Shown here in pieces: positions 14,501 to 28,600 of a stretch of 64,000 nucleotides of DNA; positions within the stretch are counted from its first letter, which is position 1, and each line of letters starts with the position of its first letter. This DNA is from Hermodice carunculata (Eukaryota; Annelida; Polychaeta; Eunicida; Amphinomidae). The DNA is taken from assembly GCA_964020975.1 (NCBI GenBank), contig OZ026617.1, positions 30,279,859-30,343,858 on the forward strand. Direction: 5' to 3'. Under the pieces are notes generated by a model that did no database searches, was not told the DNA's origin, and worked only from the letters and a program-made list of their open reading frames with translations. The position numbers and the translations under genes are program-made.

Positions 14501-17500
14501 CTGAGTGTTGTTATAATGAGATTTCACTGTACAAGTTTTGAAGTTGGGACATATGGTCGAGCAACTTTTTTTGATGAAGTCATTTCTGATCTTTTTCAAC
14601 TATAAAGGTTAGAGAGTTGGAGGACAGATGCATGCTATGATGTTCTGGAGGGATATAAAACACTGAAGAAACCTGCTCACTGTGGACAATGTCGGCACCC
14701 TGGTACGTATAAATATCACATGGTTCTTCCTCATATAATAGAATTAAACATGAGGACTGTGAAAGTCCTCTACTCAGCTGACCTTACATGCAGAAACTGA
14801 TGTGGTTCTGGGAAATTGAAAATGATATCAAGGTTACCTTTGTTTAAAACTTTGGTAACATAAACATTTTTATGTCCTTATAGATTTTCATGAATTTTGA
14901 TAATTTGTTAAACATCAGAAAATGACAGCACTGTTAGGTAGTGAACACATTGGGTGGAAATCAAGTCCATGGACATCCTCAATAAGTCTGAACATGATGT
15001 AACTAATACCTGCCATTTGGGAGAAAAAAAAGTGAAACACATAAATTCTCAAACAATGCAAAAACTAAACACAGGACCAATTCAGGGACAGGTATTTACC
15101 GCAACTATGGAAATGTGGCAGATTTTACGGAAACAGGCTATACATGCAGAATTTAATGGTTGAGCATAAAATAGGAAAAACGGTAAAAAGGAGATGTAGA
15201 AACCTTTTCAAAACATGTTTGTGAAAGCCATATACAGGTGTAATGGTGATAAGAAATGGTCCCTGTCAAATGCAACAAGTCATCACTTGACAAGCAGAAT
15301 TATCCACATTTATTTGCAAACTCTGATGGGGGTGTTTTCCAGATAGTCTTATAAAAATTGACAAAATGTTGAGGTATTTTTAAGTCAATGCCTTACTGCC
15401 ACATAAAAATATTAAATTCAGTTAAAATGAAGGTGAATGTACCTTGTACGATGCATATTTTGCACTTTAACAGTTGAAAATTGGCAAAACAATGTAAAAC
15501 AGTGGTAAATTGTACTCGTTTGTGCCCTCCGTAGGACTGGATCACTTGCAGTGAACACTGCATGGTTGGTATCATTGGGAAGATCAGGACTATGTCTCCA
15601 TCAGTAAAATGCTTTTTCATTGGCTAAATCTGACTGCAGTGTAGTTAATTTGTGCCTACCATCACTGCTACAAATGTTATTCAAAGGATTGTTTCTATTT
15701 GCTGATGGTGATGTAGTCAAATCGTTATAGGACCTATTTGAATAATTAATGCTAAAGATTAATCACGTGGACCAATAGGAGCATGGCAATTTCCCAAACG
15801 GTTATTTCCACCTGGACTTCCTCCCAGGTCTCCACACAATGCTGTTGCTGAAAGCATGATGTTTTGATGCTGTTAATTATAATGTGTAAAAAATTTGATA
15901 TTTTCATAGGATAAGGACTTAGTTCTCCTGAAGCTCTCTGTTATGATTGCAAGACATATGGAAGGATATTCACTGTACATTTGGCACTGATGACGGCAGC
16001 GTCTTGTGCACAGAGTCCGTTTGCACATTGAAAGCATTGTTTTTGCCAAACATACCAGTTTTTCCTTCAATAAATCTAACCACTTATTGTAAATAACTTG
16101 TAAAATAAGCAACATAATAAGGTTTGAGACTGTGGAAATCATGTGCTAACAGTTATTTCAAACAAGTTACTGCAGAATAAATATATGCAATGCAACTGGG
16201 ACTGGCACTGGGGGGACCACAAATGGTCACTGCATCGAATTCAGAGTTAACATGATTATGTAACAGAAACATGAGTACTATGATGAATGCACTTTTCTCC
16301 AAGCTTGCATAATTGAGTTTATGTCAGTCCCATTACTGCGCAAAAAAGTCCAGACATGTTTACAAAATAGCAAACGTAATTTGAGTGCCACAGCAGGCTC
16401 GGAAAAACCTGAAAGTGAATGCACTAATTTTTATTTGTCATAAAATTAACGATTCCAAGTGTTCAATGTATGAACCCATTTCTAATCACAACTGTAATTA
16501 CTGCATTTTGGTGTGCAGTGATTGTGACAAATCCTTGATGTACTACATTGTTGCAACAAGTAGCCCACATTAGGGATAGACTAAATTACGATATTGCAAC
16601 AACTTTATAAAACAAAATACTGCACCACGTCAAGATTTTGATCCATTTTGCCATTCAAAATAACCACTCTTGGTAAATTGAGTAATTTTGAAAATGGTGC
16701 TGACAGAATGTGTATTTTTTAAATGTGGTAAATTCCAGTCTCTGCCAATTGTTGATCCAAGTAAGGTTTAGAGGTTCCCAGAAGTGTCCCTATGCAATTT
16801 CAGAGCAATTGGCTTTGTGGTTGTGGAGAAGATTTTGTAAGATTTTGCTAAAAAATGAAAAAAAATCTTTAATATTCCCAAATCATTGGAGGATGGCCAT
16901 TTCAACATAATTATCCCAAGACTCCGACAAGGTACATTCCCACTAAGTTTGAAGTGAAGCTGGCAGATGGTTTTGGAAAAGAAGTCAAGAATGTAACTTG
17001 CCATTTTGCAATCCCTATTGACTTTCTTTAGGGATGGTTCAACATTTTCATAATTTTTGAATTAGTACTTACAGTACGCAAGGGGGGAGGGGGTTAAATG
17101 GGTCTGTACACTTTCACAGGATATGGAAAATGATGGTCAATTTTTGGCCTGTTTTGTGCAATTTTGCTATGATTTTGGGGGAAAATCATCATTTTTAAAG
17201 TACTAATTTGGGGGGAGGGAGGGGGATCATGAAATTTAGTACCCTAAGTACTAATTAAAAAATGATGATAATGTTGAACCATCCCTTACAACTAATTGGA
17301 ATGTATGCTTTAACCGATAAGCACCCAAATTGAAAAATTAATTAAAAATCAGACATGCAGTGTATCATCACCTAGTAAACACTTAAGTTAGACCCTTCCA
17401 CAAGCTACATTTCCACTGAACTTCAGAAGATTCTAAGTAAGGTTTTTGGAGAAGTCAAAAATGGTGAAATCACATAAAACTTTGTGAAAAAAAGAAAAAA

Positions 17501-20500
17501 AAATCACATTGTTGCCTGTTGAGCAAATTAAGGTATAAGGGTCCCCGGAAAAGTTCCTGTGCAACTTCAAAGCAATAGCCTGGCCATTGCAGAGAAGTTT
17601 CAAAAAATTGTTGCCAAAAAAATTGAACACAAAATTTCAGAAAAAAAGATCCAAAATCAATGGACCATGACCATTTGAACAAATTTGGCAGAGACCCATC
17701 CGCCCACCAAGTTTCAAGTGAATCCAGGTGATGGTTTCTGAGAAGTTGAAAATGTGAATTGTTGATGGGATGAATGCTGAAATCAATGATGGAGGAAAAA
17801 CCGTAAGATAAGTCGGCTGACCTAATAAAAATATGGTGAAAATTAGCAAATTGTTAGACTTTAATGGGGCGAGATTCTTGATTACACTGTTTGTGGTTTA
17901 TCTGATTTACCAATTGCCTTAGCTTTCAGGATGGGTGCTGACCTATCTATTCACAACGCTTAAAAAGAAGGTAGATCCTCTTCAAACTTGATAGGAATGT
18001 ACCTTAATTAGGTCTGAACCAAAATTGATATGTAGGTCATGTGTCAACATTTTTTTGTTTGTTAATTTTTTGGGAACAATCTTCACAGTTTGCCTGGCCA
18101 ATTGGTATAAAATATACAGAGGAAAATGTCTTTGGAGTCATTCAAATCAGACATCAGATTTAATTGCCAAGGTCACAGAGTAACTAAAGTGAATTCAGCT
18201 GGTCATTCAGGAACTATTCAGCTCGGACTTTGAAAGGCACATACTTGTAGTCCTTTGTATAGACTTTGATTGGAATGCACAAAGTATTAATCATGCACTT
18301 CAAATTTCAGAGCAAAGTGCCTGTGTGAAATGATTTATTGTTGTGGTGGTTTGATTTTTGCCCACCAGAAATGAACCAATATGCCTAAGAGTATCATGCT
18401 CAGAATACTGCTACAGATGAAATAGTTACCTTACAAGGTGTTTATGGTGTTAATTTTATTTGTTCAGGTGCTGTGCAGACCCACAAGAAAAATGGCTGCA
18501 GAACATGCTGCAGCAAAAGAGGCTGCAACAATGTGGATACAGAAAGTCCATGTGTCTGTGAATGTGAGTGGCACAAAAAGCAGAAAGAACACCTGGAAAA
18601 CAAGCTAGAACTGTCCATTAGGAAGAAAGCTTTAGTTGATCCAAAGTTCCCTGATCAAGAGGTAATGTTAATGTCACCTTTTCTTGGCATGCATTTGCAC
18701 CTTAGCATCCCATGTAACATGCACCAAGGAAAGTTGCCCGATTCAGTAAAGGCCTATCCAGGGAAGGAATAATCCATATGGCATTAATTTGATAAATGAA
18801 ATGTCTACAGGTTGTTGGTTGAAAATGCTATTTTCTTTTTCAAATATTTCTTGCTATTGTCATATTAAACTTAAGTTTATTATTTTGCATTAAAGTTGAG
18901 GTGAGCTTTTGTATTTTCAAGGATATGCAAAGCAAGTGGACCTGGCTGTTAAAATAATCTGTTTACTGATGTCAATGTACATGTATATGCATCTCACCAG
19001 GAACTGGCCAGTCCACTTCTATATGCGTAGGTGGCATAAAACGAGTTAAATAGCCCAATGTTTTAGTGTACTTTGACCCAGTGATTTAATTAAATGTCTC
19101 CTTTGGATTTATATACAAATTTGAATCTCTTAACTAGCTGCTTTATTTGGCACTATATCAACACTCAAAGTGTTCAGAAAATAATATCCCAGATGTTTTT
19201 ATAATGTATGACTATTCCCCATGTTACCTTCATTACCACATTCATTCATTCATTCATTCATTCATTCATTCATATGGGGTAGCCCTGATCAGCACTCAGG
19301 CTGCTTTCCATAGGGGCCCTGGAAGGTATATATATATCTGCCACTAATTTTGCAGGAAAAGGGGAAGAGTGTAAGTGTTACACAATAAAAGCCTGTCAGG
19401 GACCTGATATTTTTAATTTAGATTCGAATGTTCTGTATGTTCTTTCTTTTAACCTTTGAAATTTAGCCCGCCTGGTAAAGCAATGGTTATGTGTTCAGTG
19501 AAGCAAAAAAAGCTTTTACGTTGTTCACTTTCTGGAATTATTGCTGAATTATGATTTTGAAGCTTTTTTTTAAAATGAAGATATTTGCACTTTAACAATG
19601 GAATTCAAGCTTTTCAAATGGGCAGTTTCAATTATGACAATGGTGGATATTCTGTCCTGTGACATGCTCCATAATTATAATGTACATGGTAACGGAGGTA
19701 ACAACCGGAAGCTTTTACATACATGATTTCACACATTCAACTTTCTGACGAATATAAATGAATATTTGTGAAATCACTGTGAGCTACAATGAAATGTTTA
19801 CAAATTATAAAAGCATCTGTGTATCCTATAGATAGCATATTATTAACATTAATAATAAAACATACTGGATAAATCTGAAATATATATATAGCTACAGTAT
19901 TTTTGAAATCTGTATACTTTGATAGCTTTGGTTCGATTCCATGATAAAGCATCCCAGTGTGGTTAATGCCAGGCATGTGCAGCACTAAAAACTCACATTT
20001 TAAAACACGAATAACTCACAGCAGGAGTGCTTAGCAGATATTGTAAATCAAGTCAAATTTTATATTCCATGTGCTTGGTAATGGAGGTAACAGTTTTATG
20101 CTTGTTATCATATTTTTATGTTTTGTTACGATACATTAAATATGTAGAAACAGTTTTGGATATATTTAGGCTATATTGTATATCTATCGCGAGTTTTCAA
20201 AAAAAAAAAAATTGCCTTATACTGGCAGCTTTAGACACTGGAATTGAAACCACAGCACCTATGATACCAGACAAGAGATATTTTAGCATGAAAAGTGTAT
20301 TTGATCAGTCTACTAAGCTCCACCTTGGACTAGGTACTTAACAAGTGTTTGTAGTATTTACACACTAAAAATTGTTTTAATAAAAATTGGTGAGGACTAT
20401 TTCATCATATCTGAGATACCTGTATGGGAACTATGTTTTTTTACATGAGAGGTAAGGGAGGTAACAGGCTTTTTATAGATAATAAAAGTGCTATTCAAAC

Positions 20501-22591
20501 AACGAAACCTTCTTCTATATAGGTTGTTTTTTGTTGGTTCCAACAACATACTTTAGCCACCTCCATTGCTGCTTTGGTCCATTTGAATTACATTTGTATC
20601 ACTTAGACATGATGAACTCCTTACCAACACAACAATTGTTTTGGGCTGAAAATATATCAAACATTTGCTTACACCCAAAAATGAGGATGCATCTACATAT
20701 AGATGTATGCGGCAATTTTGATAACTGTTCAGAAGTTCAAGTTTTACCAGTATGTTTTGAGATATTTGGATCCAGCTAAGCAATTGGATGGGAACTTTAT
20801 AGAAGCAGCGAGACTTGCTGCATGTTTTTGGTGTTTCAATGCTTGCGAATATTTGATTTTGATTCATCCACAGTACATCAATGGGTGTCGACCGCTTAAA
20901 ATGGTTTTTAGTTTTTGCAGTGTGATGCAAAGACATTTCTGAAGACATCAGAGCAATGAATTTCTGTTCATTTGGATATGTTACATAATACCTTGTTATA
21001 TAATTACTCAGTAAATCATGATGACTAGGGCACACTAATAAAAAATGAAATTCATCTTTAATACTTTTTGTATTACAAAAGACACATAAACGGTCATTAG
21101 TATCAGAACCATGATGTCTGCCAGTTTCTATTTTCATTTCCTTCTGAGTCTGATTGTAAATATAGCAGCACAACACACAAATAAGTACTATAGGGATGAA
21201 ATTTGCTATGAAATCTATTGTTCACTGTGCCCATTTAGATTTTGAATAAGCATGATGTATTCAGTTGCAATAAAAATAGGATGCTTTCAAGGTGGTTTTC
21301 AAAAGCCTTCAAACTTGGGCAGTCAATATAAATTTATTCAAAACAGTCAATGTTATGATGAGGACAGCTGACTTTTATATTGCTGTTGGCCTGGGACAAC
21401 CAACTTTTTGGTGGGGACAACTAATTTTTCGTATTGCAGTTGCCCTGGGACAACCAGTCAAAATCCTTGATGTCAAGCCCTGATAAATCACATTGTGTGC
21501 TGGACTAATATTGCCAGGTTCCTGTTTGTTTATGTTTTCTTTCATTTCAGGTGATCAAAGAATTCCTGGAACCTGCTGCAGGTTACAACCAAGAAGACAT
21601 AACATGGCAACGACTTGATGTTGCCCGACTACAGGTAAGGTGGAATTTGTTGTGATTCTTTCCAAACTAGAATATAAAGGTTCAGTGTATTGGGTGAAAG
21701 TTAAGTACCATAAATCAGTATGTTGAAAATGCCCATTTTTTGTGTTTGTGTCTTTTTGTCCAGAACCACTTCCTAGTAGCCCTTACCCTATTCTGCGGTC
21801 CGCACTCTTTACTCTCAAGCTAACCTGTCACTGGCTAACCTATATACATGTACTATTGGAAGTACTATTGTCCATACTGCACGCATTCCTCTGTAGAATT
21901 TTGGCATAGGCTGTATTAGCCCGAAAAATTAAAGGGTCTTCAGCGGGTAACTACTCAGGACATGTTTAGCAGCCTGTAACATATAAGACGTTACTTGTCC
22001 ATGTTTCTCACAGGAATTCAGCAGGGAGCACATGAGGTGGACGGGTTACACCACAATGAAGAACTGTATAGGCCTCTTAACTATATGGGACATGGTGAAT
22101 ATGAGGGACGACAAGGAAGAACATCAATCCAAACCAGGCTCTATTCCATGCAGGTACAACCAGATTGATCTTCTCCTTATTTGTAGTAATCCAGCTGCAA
22201 ATCTTTTCATTCTTTTTGATGCTGAATTCATTTTGAAAAACTGTGATTCATCATCCACTTATAGCATTCAGAGATTCAGAAACAGCTTGGAACAGCAGAC
22301 ATCTTGTATTTTGATCTGGTTCTTCTGCATCATATGCTTTTTTCTTTTTCAACGAAAGTTGGTTCTTTGTGATATCTCAAGAAGTAACTTGTACTTCACC
22401 AAAGTGTAAATGTTTTCCTGTCATCCTACCAATAATGCTGTAATATAATATATATGTAACTTGTTTTATGTCTCTTGTCTCTCATATCTCAGTATGGCCT
22501 GTGTGCTTTGTTTTTCATGTTTGTGTATTTGTATTTTTAGCTTGTATGTACTTAGAGTTAGTCACTAATAAAATATCTATCTATCTATCTA

Positions 22592-22629
<38 letters not shown>

Positions 22630-25600
22630 GACCAACCGACCGACCGACCGACCGACCGACTGACCTACCTACCTACCTACCTACCTACCAAACTTAATCT
22701 GACTTTGTAGGATTAAGTAGCTTATAAGACCTAGTTTTGGAGTGTAGATGGCAGCCTTGACCCATTTCTCAAGGTCTTGTTTCTTATATCACAAAATTGT
22801 CATTCCTTTTGCCACATCCACACTCATATCCAGCCTCCCCATTCCACTTTCTGCTGTCTCACTTTTTGTCATAGGGAGTGTTATAATTCTGTCCCGCAAA
22901 ATCAAGAAGTTCTAGGTCTTCATTATTTTCTTTCCAGAAAAGAGAAGCAAGTGGCATATGAAAGCTTTGCATTGCTATGTTAAAAATGCACAAATATTGT
23001 GATACTAATCTAAATAAATTTTATGATCTTAAATTGTTTATAGAACAAAACCAATTAAGGTTGACGAAAATATGAAATGTTAATGTCACTAATATATGAT
23101 GTTGTGTTTATTGCAGTATTCTGAAAACCAAACAGGTGAATTTTCAAAAAGTGTATGAAGTCCAGTGGGCAAAGATAGGTGTGTATAGTGCTTGGTTAAG
23201 CATCCTATTGTTTCTTTAATAACATGAAAATATTTTCTTTCCAACAGGGGGTGGGGATGGGAGCTGGAGGTTGAATGAGTTTATTGCAACAAAACATTAC
23301 CCACAGTAAAAGAAATTCTGTAGCAATACATGTGCAGCATGGACTTGACAACTAAATTTTTTAAAAAAAGTTGCCACGCATGTAATAAGCATGGCATGAA
23401 CCTGCTCACTGAACTTCCATTTACCTTGTCGCTGAAACTCTCAATGAATGACCAGTTGAATTCCCCATACACTTATGCACATGCATGCAGACATACATGT
23501 ACATTGTTTAATACCAATTCAATGAATCTAGTTTAACTGTTTCCCCCATAAACTGGCCAAAACTGGCTGATGTCAAATATCATAGGCTTTAAATTTTTTT
23601 ACTACCGTGGTCCTCCTCTTGTAAGCAGGGTTCGCACAGGTCCTTGAAGTGTTTGAAAGCACTTGAATTTGCTACATTCATTTTCAAGGCCTTGAAAACC
23701 TTGAAAACCCAGAATTTTGGACAAAGGTCCTGGAAAAGTCCTTGAATTTCATTTTTAAGCATCACCCAATGAGGCAAGTTGCCAAGGTATATGAATATTT
23801 TCCTCAAAATTTATCATTTATGAACTTGAATCACATTAAGATGAACACATTGTGCTGTCATTTTCCTTTGAAGTGGCTGGCAAATTCCATTTGTCAAAAT
23901 GTAACACTGCAAATTACAAAGTATCCTTTTGCTTTTAACCCCCTTTTGACCCATGTAGGTTTGGCAGTTCTTATCAAATCAGGCCTAACCAATTATGTGA
24001 GCCTTATTTACATGTACAGCTTACTTTCAGGGACAAATACACTGTATCAAACAGACAAGTAACAAAGTACATCACCTTCCTAGAAAGGAAACTGGGGCAT
24101 TCTTGTGAAAGATGTGCATGGGGAAAGGTACATTTTCAGGTTTAATGTTACCCATATGTAGTTGTAGCAATTTTATAGATAGATAGAGTCAATTTCAGGA
24201 ATACAACCCATACTGGTTGTAGGCCTACATAAGTCACAGTAAACTCATAAAATAATCCATATTGAATTTATGTTTAAAAGGACTTTCGGTAATATGATCC
24301 ACATATAGGCTTCTTTCTAAGTTTGTGGAAAGTCTGCCTATTTCAAAAATTGAGTCTGATTCATACATGGTTGGAATAAATAATAAATGTGGACTAGAAT
24401 GCATTGGTCGTACTAGTAGAGGGTTGAAAAGTGATGATTTAAACAATTTGTCAGTTGTGTTCTATTGCTGGATCTGGAAAACTTGATTTAAGTGCTTGAA
24501 AAAGTCCTTGAAAGTCTTTGAATTTAATATGCACGAACCTGTATGAACCCTGTGTAAGGCTACCTGAACGAGAGGTCAGCCCACTGTACAGAGGCCGCTT
24601 CTGCATGCATCAAGTAGGGTATATCCCCCTCAAGAGAGGCCACCCCTCTGATAATTGAAGGCCACATTTGTGGTGCACTTTGGGTGGCCTTGTCAGAGGG
24701 GTACTACTGTACTTCCAACAGTGATTGAAAAACAATTTGAAATTTGTATGATGAGACCTAGGCACATGTACAGTTCAACAATTGTCTTTACCATGAGTTG
24801 GGCTCATAGTGTCCACAACAAGGAAAGCTATTTGCGTAGTCTTCAACTCAGTCTGAATTAAACGAGAAAGGGTTTATTTAAAATTTGTATGTTGTTTATT
24901 TGTTTTGACATGAGGGGGAGGGGGAGAGAGAGGGAGGGTTTAATAGTGAGAGAGAAGTTTTAAAGGAAGACTGTACATATTTGTTTCAGAGGGACTCTGT
25001 CTCCCAGATGGTGAATTGATAACTGATGAAGACCAGATGCTATTCAAGGCTTGTTTTCCTGACATGGTCAAGAAGTTTGAATCTGAGCAAGAGGAAAAGA
25101 AATCTGCAAAGAAAAGTAAGTAAACAAAAAATAAGTGACAGTTCAGTTCACGAGGCAGTTTATTCCTATGGAGCATCATTAAGCAGTCCCTTTAGTGGTC
25201 TGTGTCTGAGTGGCTGTACTCACAAAGTATTTAATATCTGATCCTAACTTTAATCCCCACATTGAAATCAATGTGGTTTGTGCCCTAGACTACTTAATCC
25301 TTAGCTCAAAAGTAGATCAAAACTTAAAAAATTAGCCAATATATTGGCTCCATTTATATGTAGGTTGAAGACTAGTGATACATATTTCCAAGCTAAACAC
25401 CTTCCATAGCAAATAGACTTTCAAGATGGAGACGGTGTCTTCCATCTTGCTATCTCTGATGGAAGGAGACAGGGCCACCTTGGTAGACCTGAATGATGCA
25501 AACGCCTACACCCCTATTCCAAAATGGAGCAGGATGTTCCTTTGTTTCATTATGGAGGGCAAGACCCATCAGTTTTGGCCACTTCCTTCCATGTTAGCCT

Positions 25601-28600
25601 TGGTGCAGATTGTCTTTACCCAGGTGGAGAGTGTTGTAGCATAACCTGCTCACAGGCACACAGTTAGTATAATATGTATGTATAAGGGTACATGCTCAGA
25701 AACATGTTATGATTAGTTACCCGCTGAAGACCCTTTAATTTATTTGGGCTCATACAGCTTATGTTAACATTTCACGGAAGAAGGTGTGCAATATGGATAA
25801 TAGTCCTTCCATATATGTATATACATGTGGGTTAGACAGTGACAGGTTAGCTTAGATAGAGTAAAAGTTTAGACTGCGGAATAAGGGAATGACTACCAGG
25901 AAGTGGTTCTGGACAAAAAGACACATATACAATACCTAGACAACTGGCTCACCTGAGTGCTCTATTGTCAACAGCTTCACTGGGCCAAAAACCTTGATTC
26001 TGACAATGTACCTAGGCCTAGGCTTACTTGTAAAAATCCAACAGTCCAGTCTGGAAGCTTTATAGAGCTTCTTATCTCTTAGCTGACATTTCCTGGTGGT
26101 CCCATTCATACCTCATTGGAAGACATGTTCCAGCTTACACAGCTGCTGGATTAATTCAGTGCTCAATTCTCTGTGCTTTCAGAGGCTAGGGTATATTTAG
26201 TTAACGTACTCTTCATCTTGCAATGGACATGTCACACTGGTAAATGTTACAACAGAGCTGAAGGGTGGTGTGTTGCCACCAATCAATACCAATAGTTTGG
26301 TTAGGGACAAACTCTATTATAAAAGACTTTGCACCAAAGCTTCAGTGCCGGTATGTGAAAGATTTCACGCAATCAAATGACTGAAACCAAGACGGTTCAG
26401 GAAATGACTTGGAACAAGTCTGCTTGAAATTAGCCGAAAATATTTTTTGCCCGTAGACATTGATTTTCAAAGTATAAGTCTTTGGTCCACAAATTTCTAT
26501 TCATATTTGTCACAGGGTATGTATACTTGTATGATATACACAGTGGTGCTTTCATTGAGAGACCTACTCTGGAACAAGTGAAAAAGATAGAACAGATTGT
26601 CTGACAATAGGGCACAAATAACTTCCAAGAGATGGAACAGGGAGTATGAAGATGTGTCTTTAACCCTCTGGGTCCTAAAAGTTTCATAACTCAATGTAAT
26701 TAGGGCCATAAAATGTCAATGTATTTAGGGCCAATATATCAGCTCTTAGGGTCCAAAGGGTTTAAAGGCAGAGATGGTCTCTCAAAGGCAGTAATACTGT
26801 ATATTTATATTTAAACTGATTGACAACTGATGTTGTCTGTACATGTATGGACATTACCTATAACATACCACAATCTGATCAATATTTCTATATATACAAA
26901 TGCAGTAATTTCTTGCATATTTTAGGTGGACTCCGTAAATGTTCATTTCTAAGTTTATATATTCTCTTTGTTTACCAAGTAATAGTTATGGATGATAGGG
27001 GTGATCTGGGTTGGTTTAATTTCTTGACTATGTTACACTGCACCATACTTTCATGATATTATGCACAATTTAATATTTCGTGAAAGTATTTTGTAATAAT
27101 ATTCCCAAACTTTTCTTTTCACTGATGTTGCATTGGGTCATGCATTGAGTGACCATTCACTGCAGCATACATGATCATGATCATCTGCTCCAATGCACAG
27201 AGCAGTGAAAAACACCAAAGCTATATTTGAAAGTGATAACAAAGGAGAGTAACATCCATAGGTTCAGGTATCTGTCCCATTAAGTTCAACGTTTGTTTAT
27301 CACAGAATGACTTGGAAGCATGCTATCCAATGGAAACACTATTTCTAGCATGTCACAGTGTTTGTGTATTGAGTCTGGTATTTTGTTGCATACACAAATG
27401 ACTGCTTATATGAGGCATGTATATTAATTTATTGACAAAATCTCCAATCCTGCCACTAAGCACCAGTGACAGTCAGCCACAGTGACATTCTTGTTCTGCA
27501 TGTTTTATACACTTCAGCTAAAGATACCCGGCTAAAAGCCATTTCGCACTGTGGTTTTCACCCCCATTTCTCCTAGCAAGCCTTGGCTGCAGGGGTCAGA
27601 ATTGACCTGGACTTCAAACAACACCCATTAACTCAACCTAATTGCTATTACGTAATCACTGAGATAGCACTTTAGTCAATAGATTAGGGGCTCTAATTAG
27701 CTTCATCCAGTAACTTTTCTTTTCATATTTAAACAAAGATGTGGTAATCATGTTAATTTTCAGAAAATGCTATATTGAATTGACACATTGATCATAAAAA
27801 TTGGCTGAGAGAAAGTGAATTTATGCATCCAATTTTTTACTATGAAACAAAGGAAACTGGACACAGGCAGCTGCTCTGGCAATTAAGATATTAAGAGAAA
27901 GTGACAAACAAGCAGGCCAAGAGTGTGTGTGCAGTGATCAGCGTCTGGCTTCAAAGAGTTTTGGACTTGGGTAGGGAAAAGCGAAATGAGGGTAAAAACT
28001 CAATTTTTACGGTAGCTGAGGTGTACACATCATGTGACTGAAAACCAAGGATGTTAAATGTACTGACATTTGTAGTAATAAAAAATCATAAAACTTATTC
28101 AAAGCATATGATGAGTCCTTCATATACTAAACTCACTTAGTGTTTGGAAAATATGACTATGACTTTTTAACTCATTCCACCCTAATGAAGCTTTTTCCCA
28201 CAAATATCCAAATGTCATCTGCTAATTGTATTTTACTAATTTAGGGATTATTTTTCAAAATTTTGGATAAAACTTGCATGGAAGATCATTCCAAATCATA
28301 TGCCCATGGTCAACAGCTTTCCTTGGTGCGCTCTGGGTGCAATGTGCCCAGTGCGCACCAAGGAAAGCTGTTGACTCGTCTTTTGTCAGGGTGGAATTAG
28401 TTAAACAGTTTTATTTATCAAGGCTGCCAGTGTTGGAAGAGCACGTTTCAGTCAGTTGTCTCTCACTTTTTTTATGCAGCATCAACCACAAAAAAACCCA
28501 AAAGGACCAAACTAGAAGAGGAAGGTAAATCATGTAGAAAATTGACCGACATGTTCCGCACTAAGAAGAAAAAGTTGGAATTTGGACTGCCAAACCCAGC

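Noticed and set aside
19925-19945. Possible tRNA gene from a GGTTCGATTCC B box
   Set aside because: No A box, anticodon stem or acceptor stem around it.
22572-22689. CRISPR-like regular repeats
   Set aside because: Tetranucleotide microsatellite without spacers; eukaryotic context.
25426-25644. 72-codon plus-strand frame in GEN1 intron 11
   Set aside because: No family resemblance, not in phase with GEN1 exons, and not supported by splice sites.
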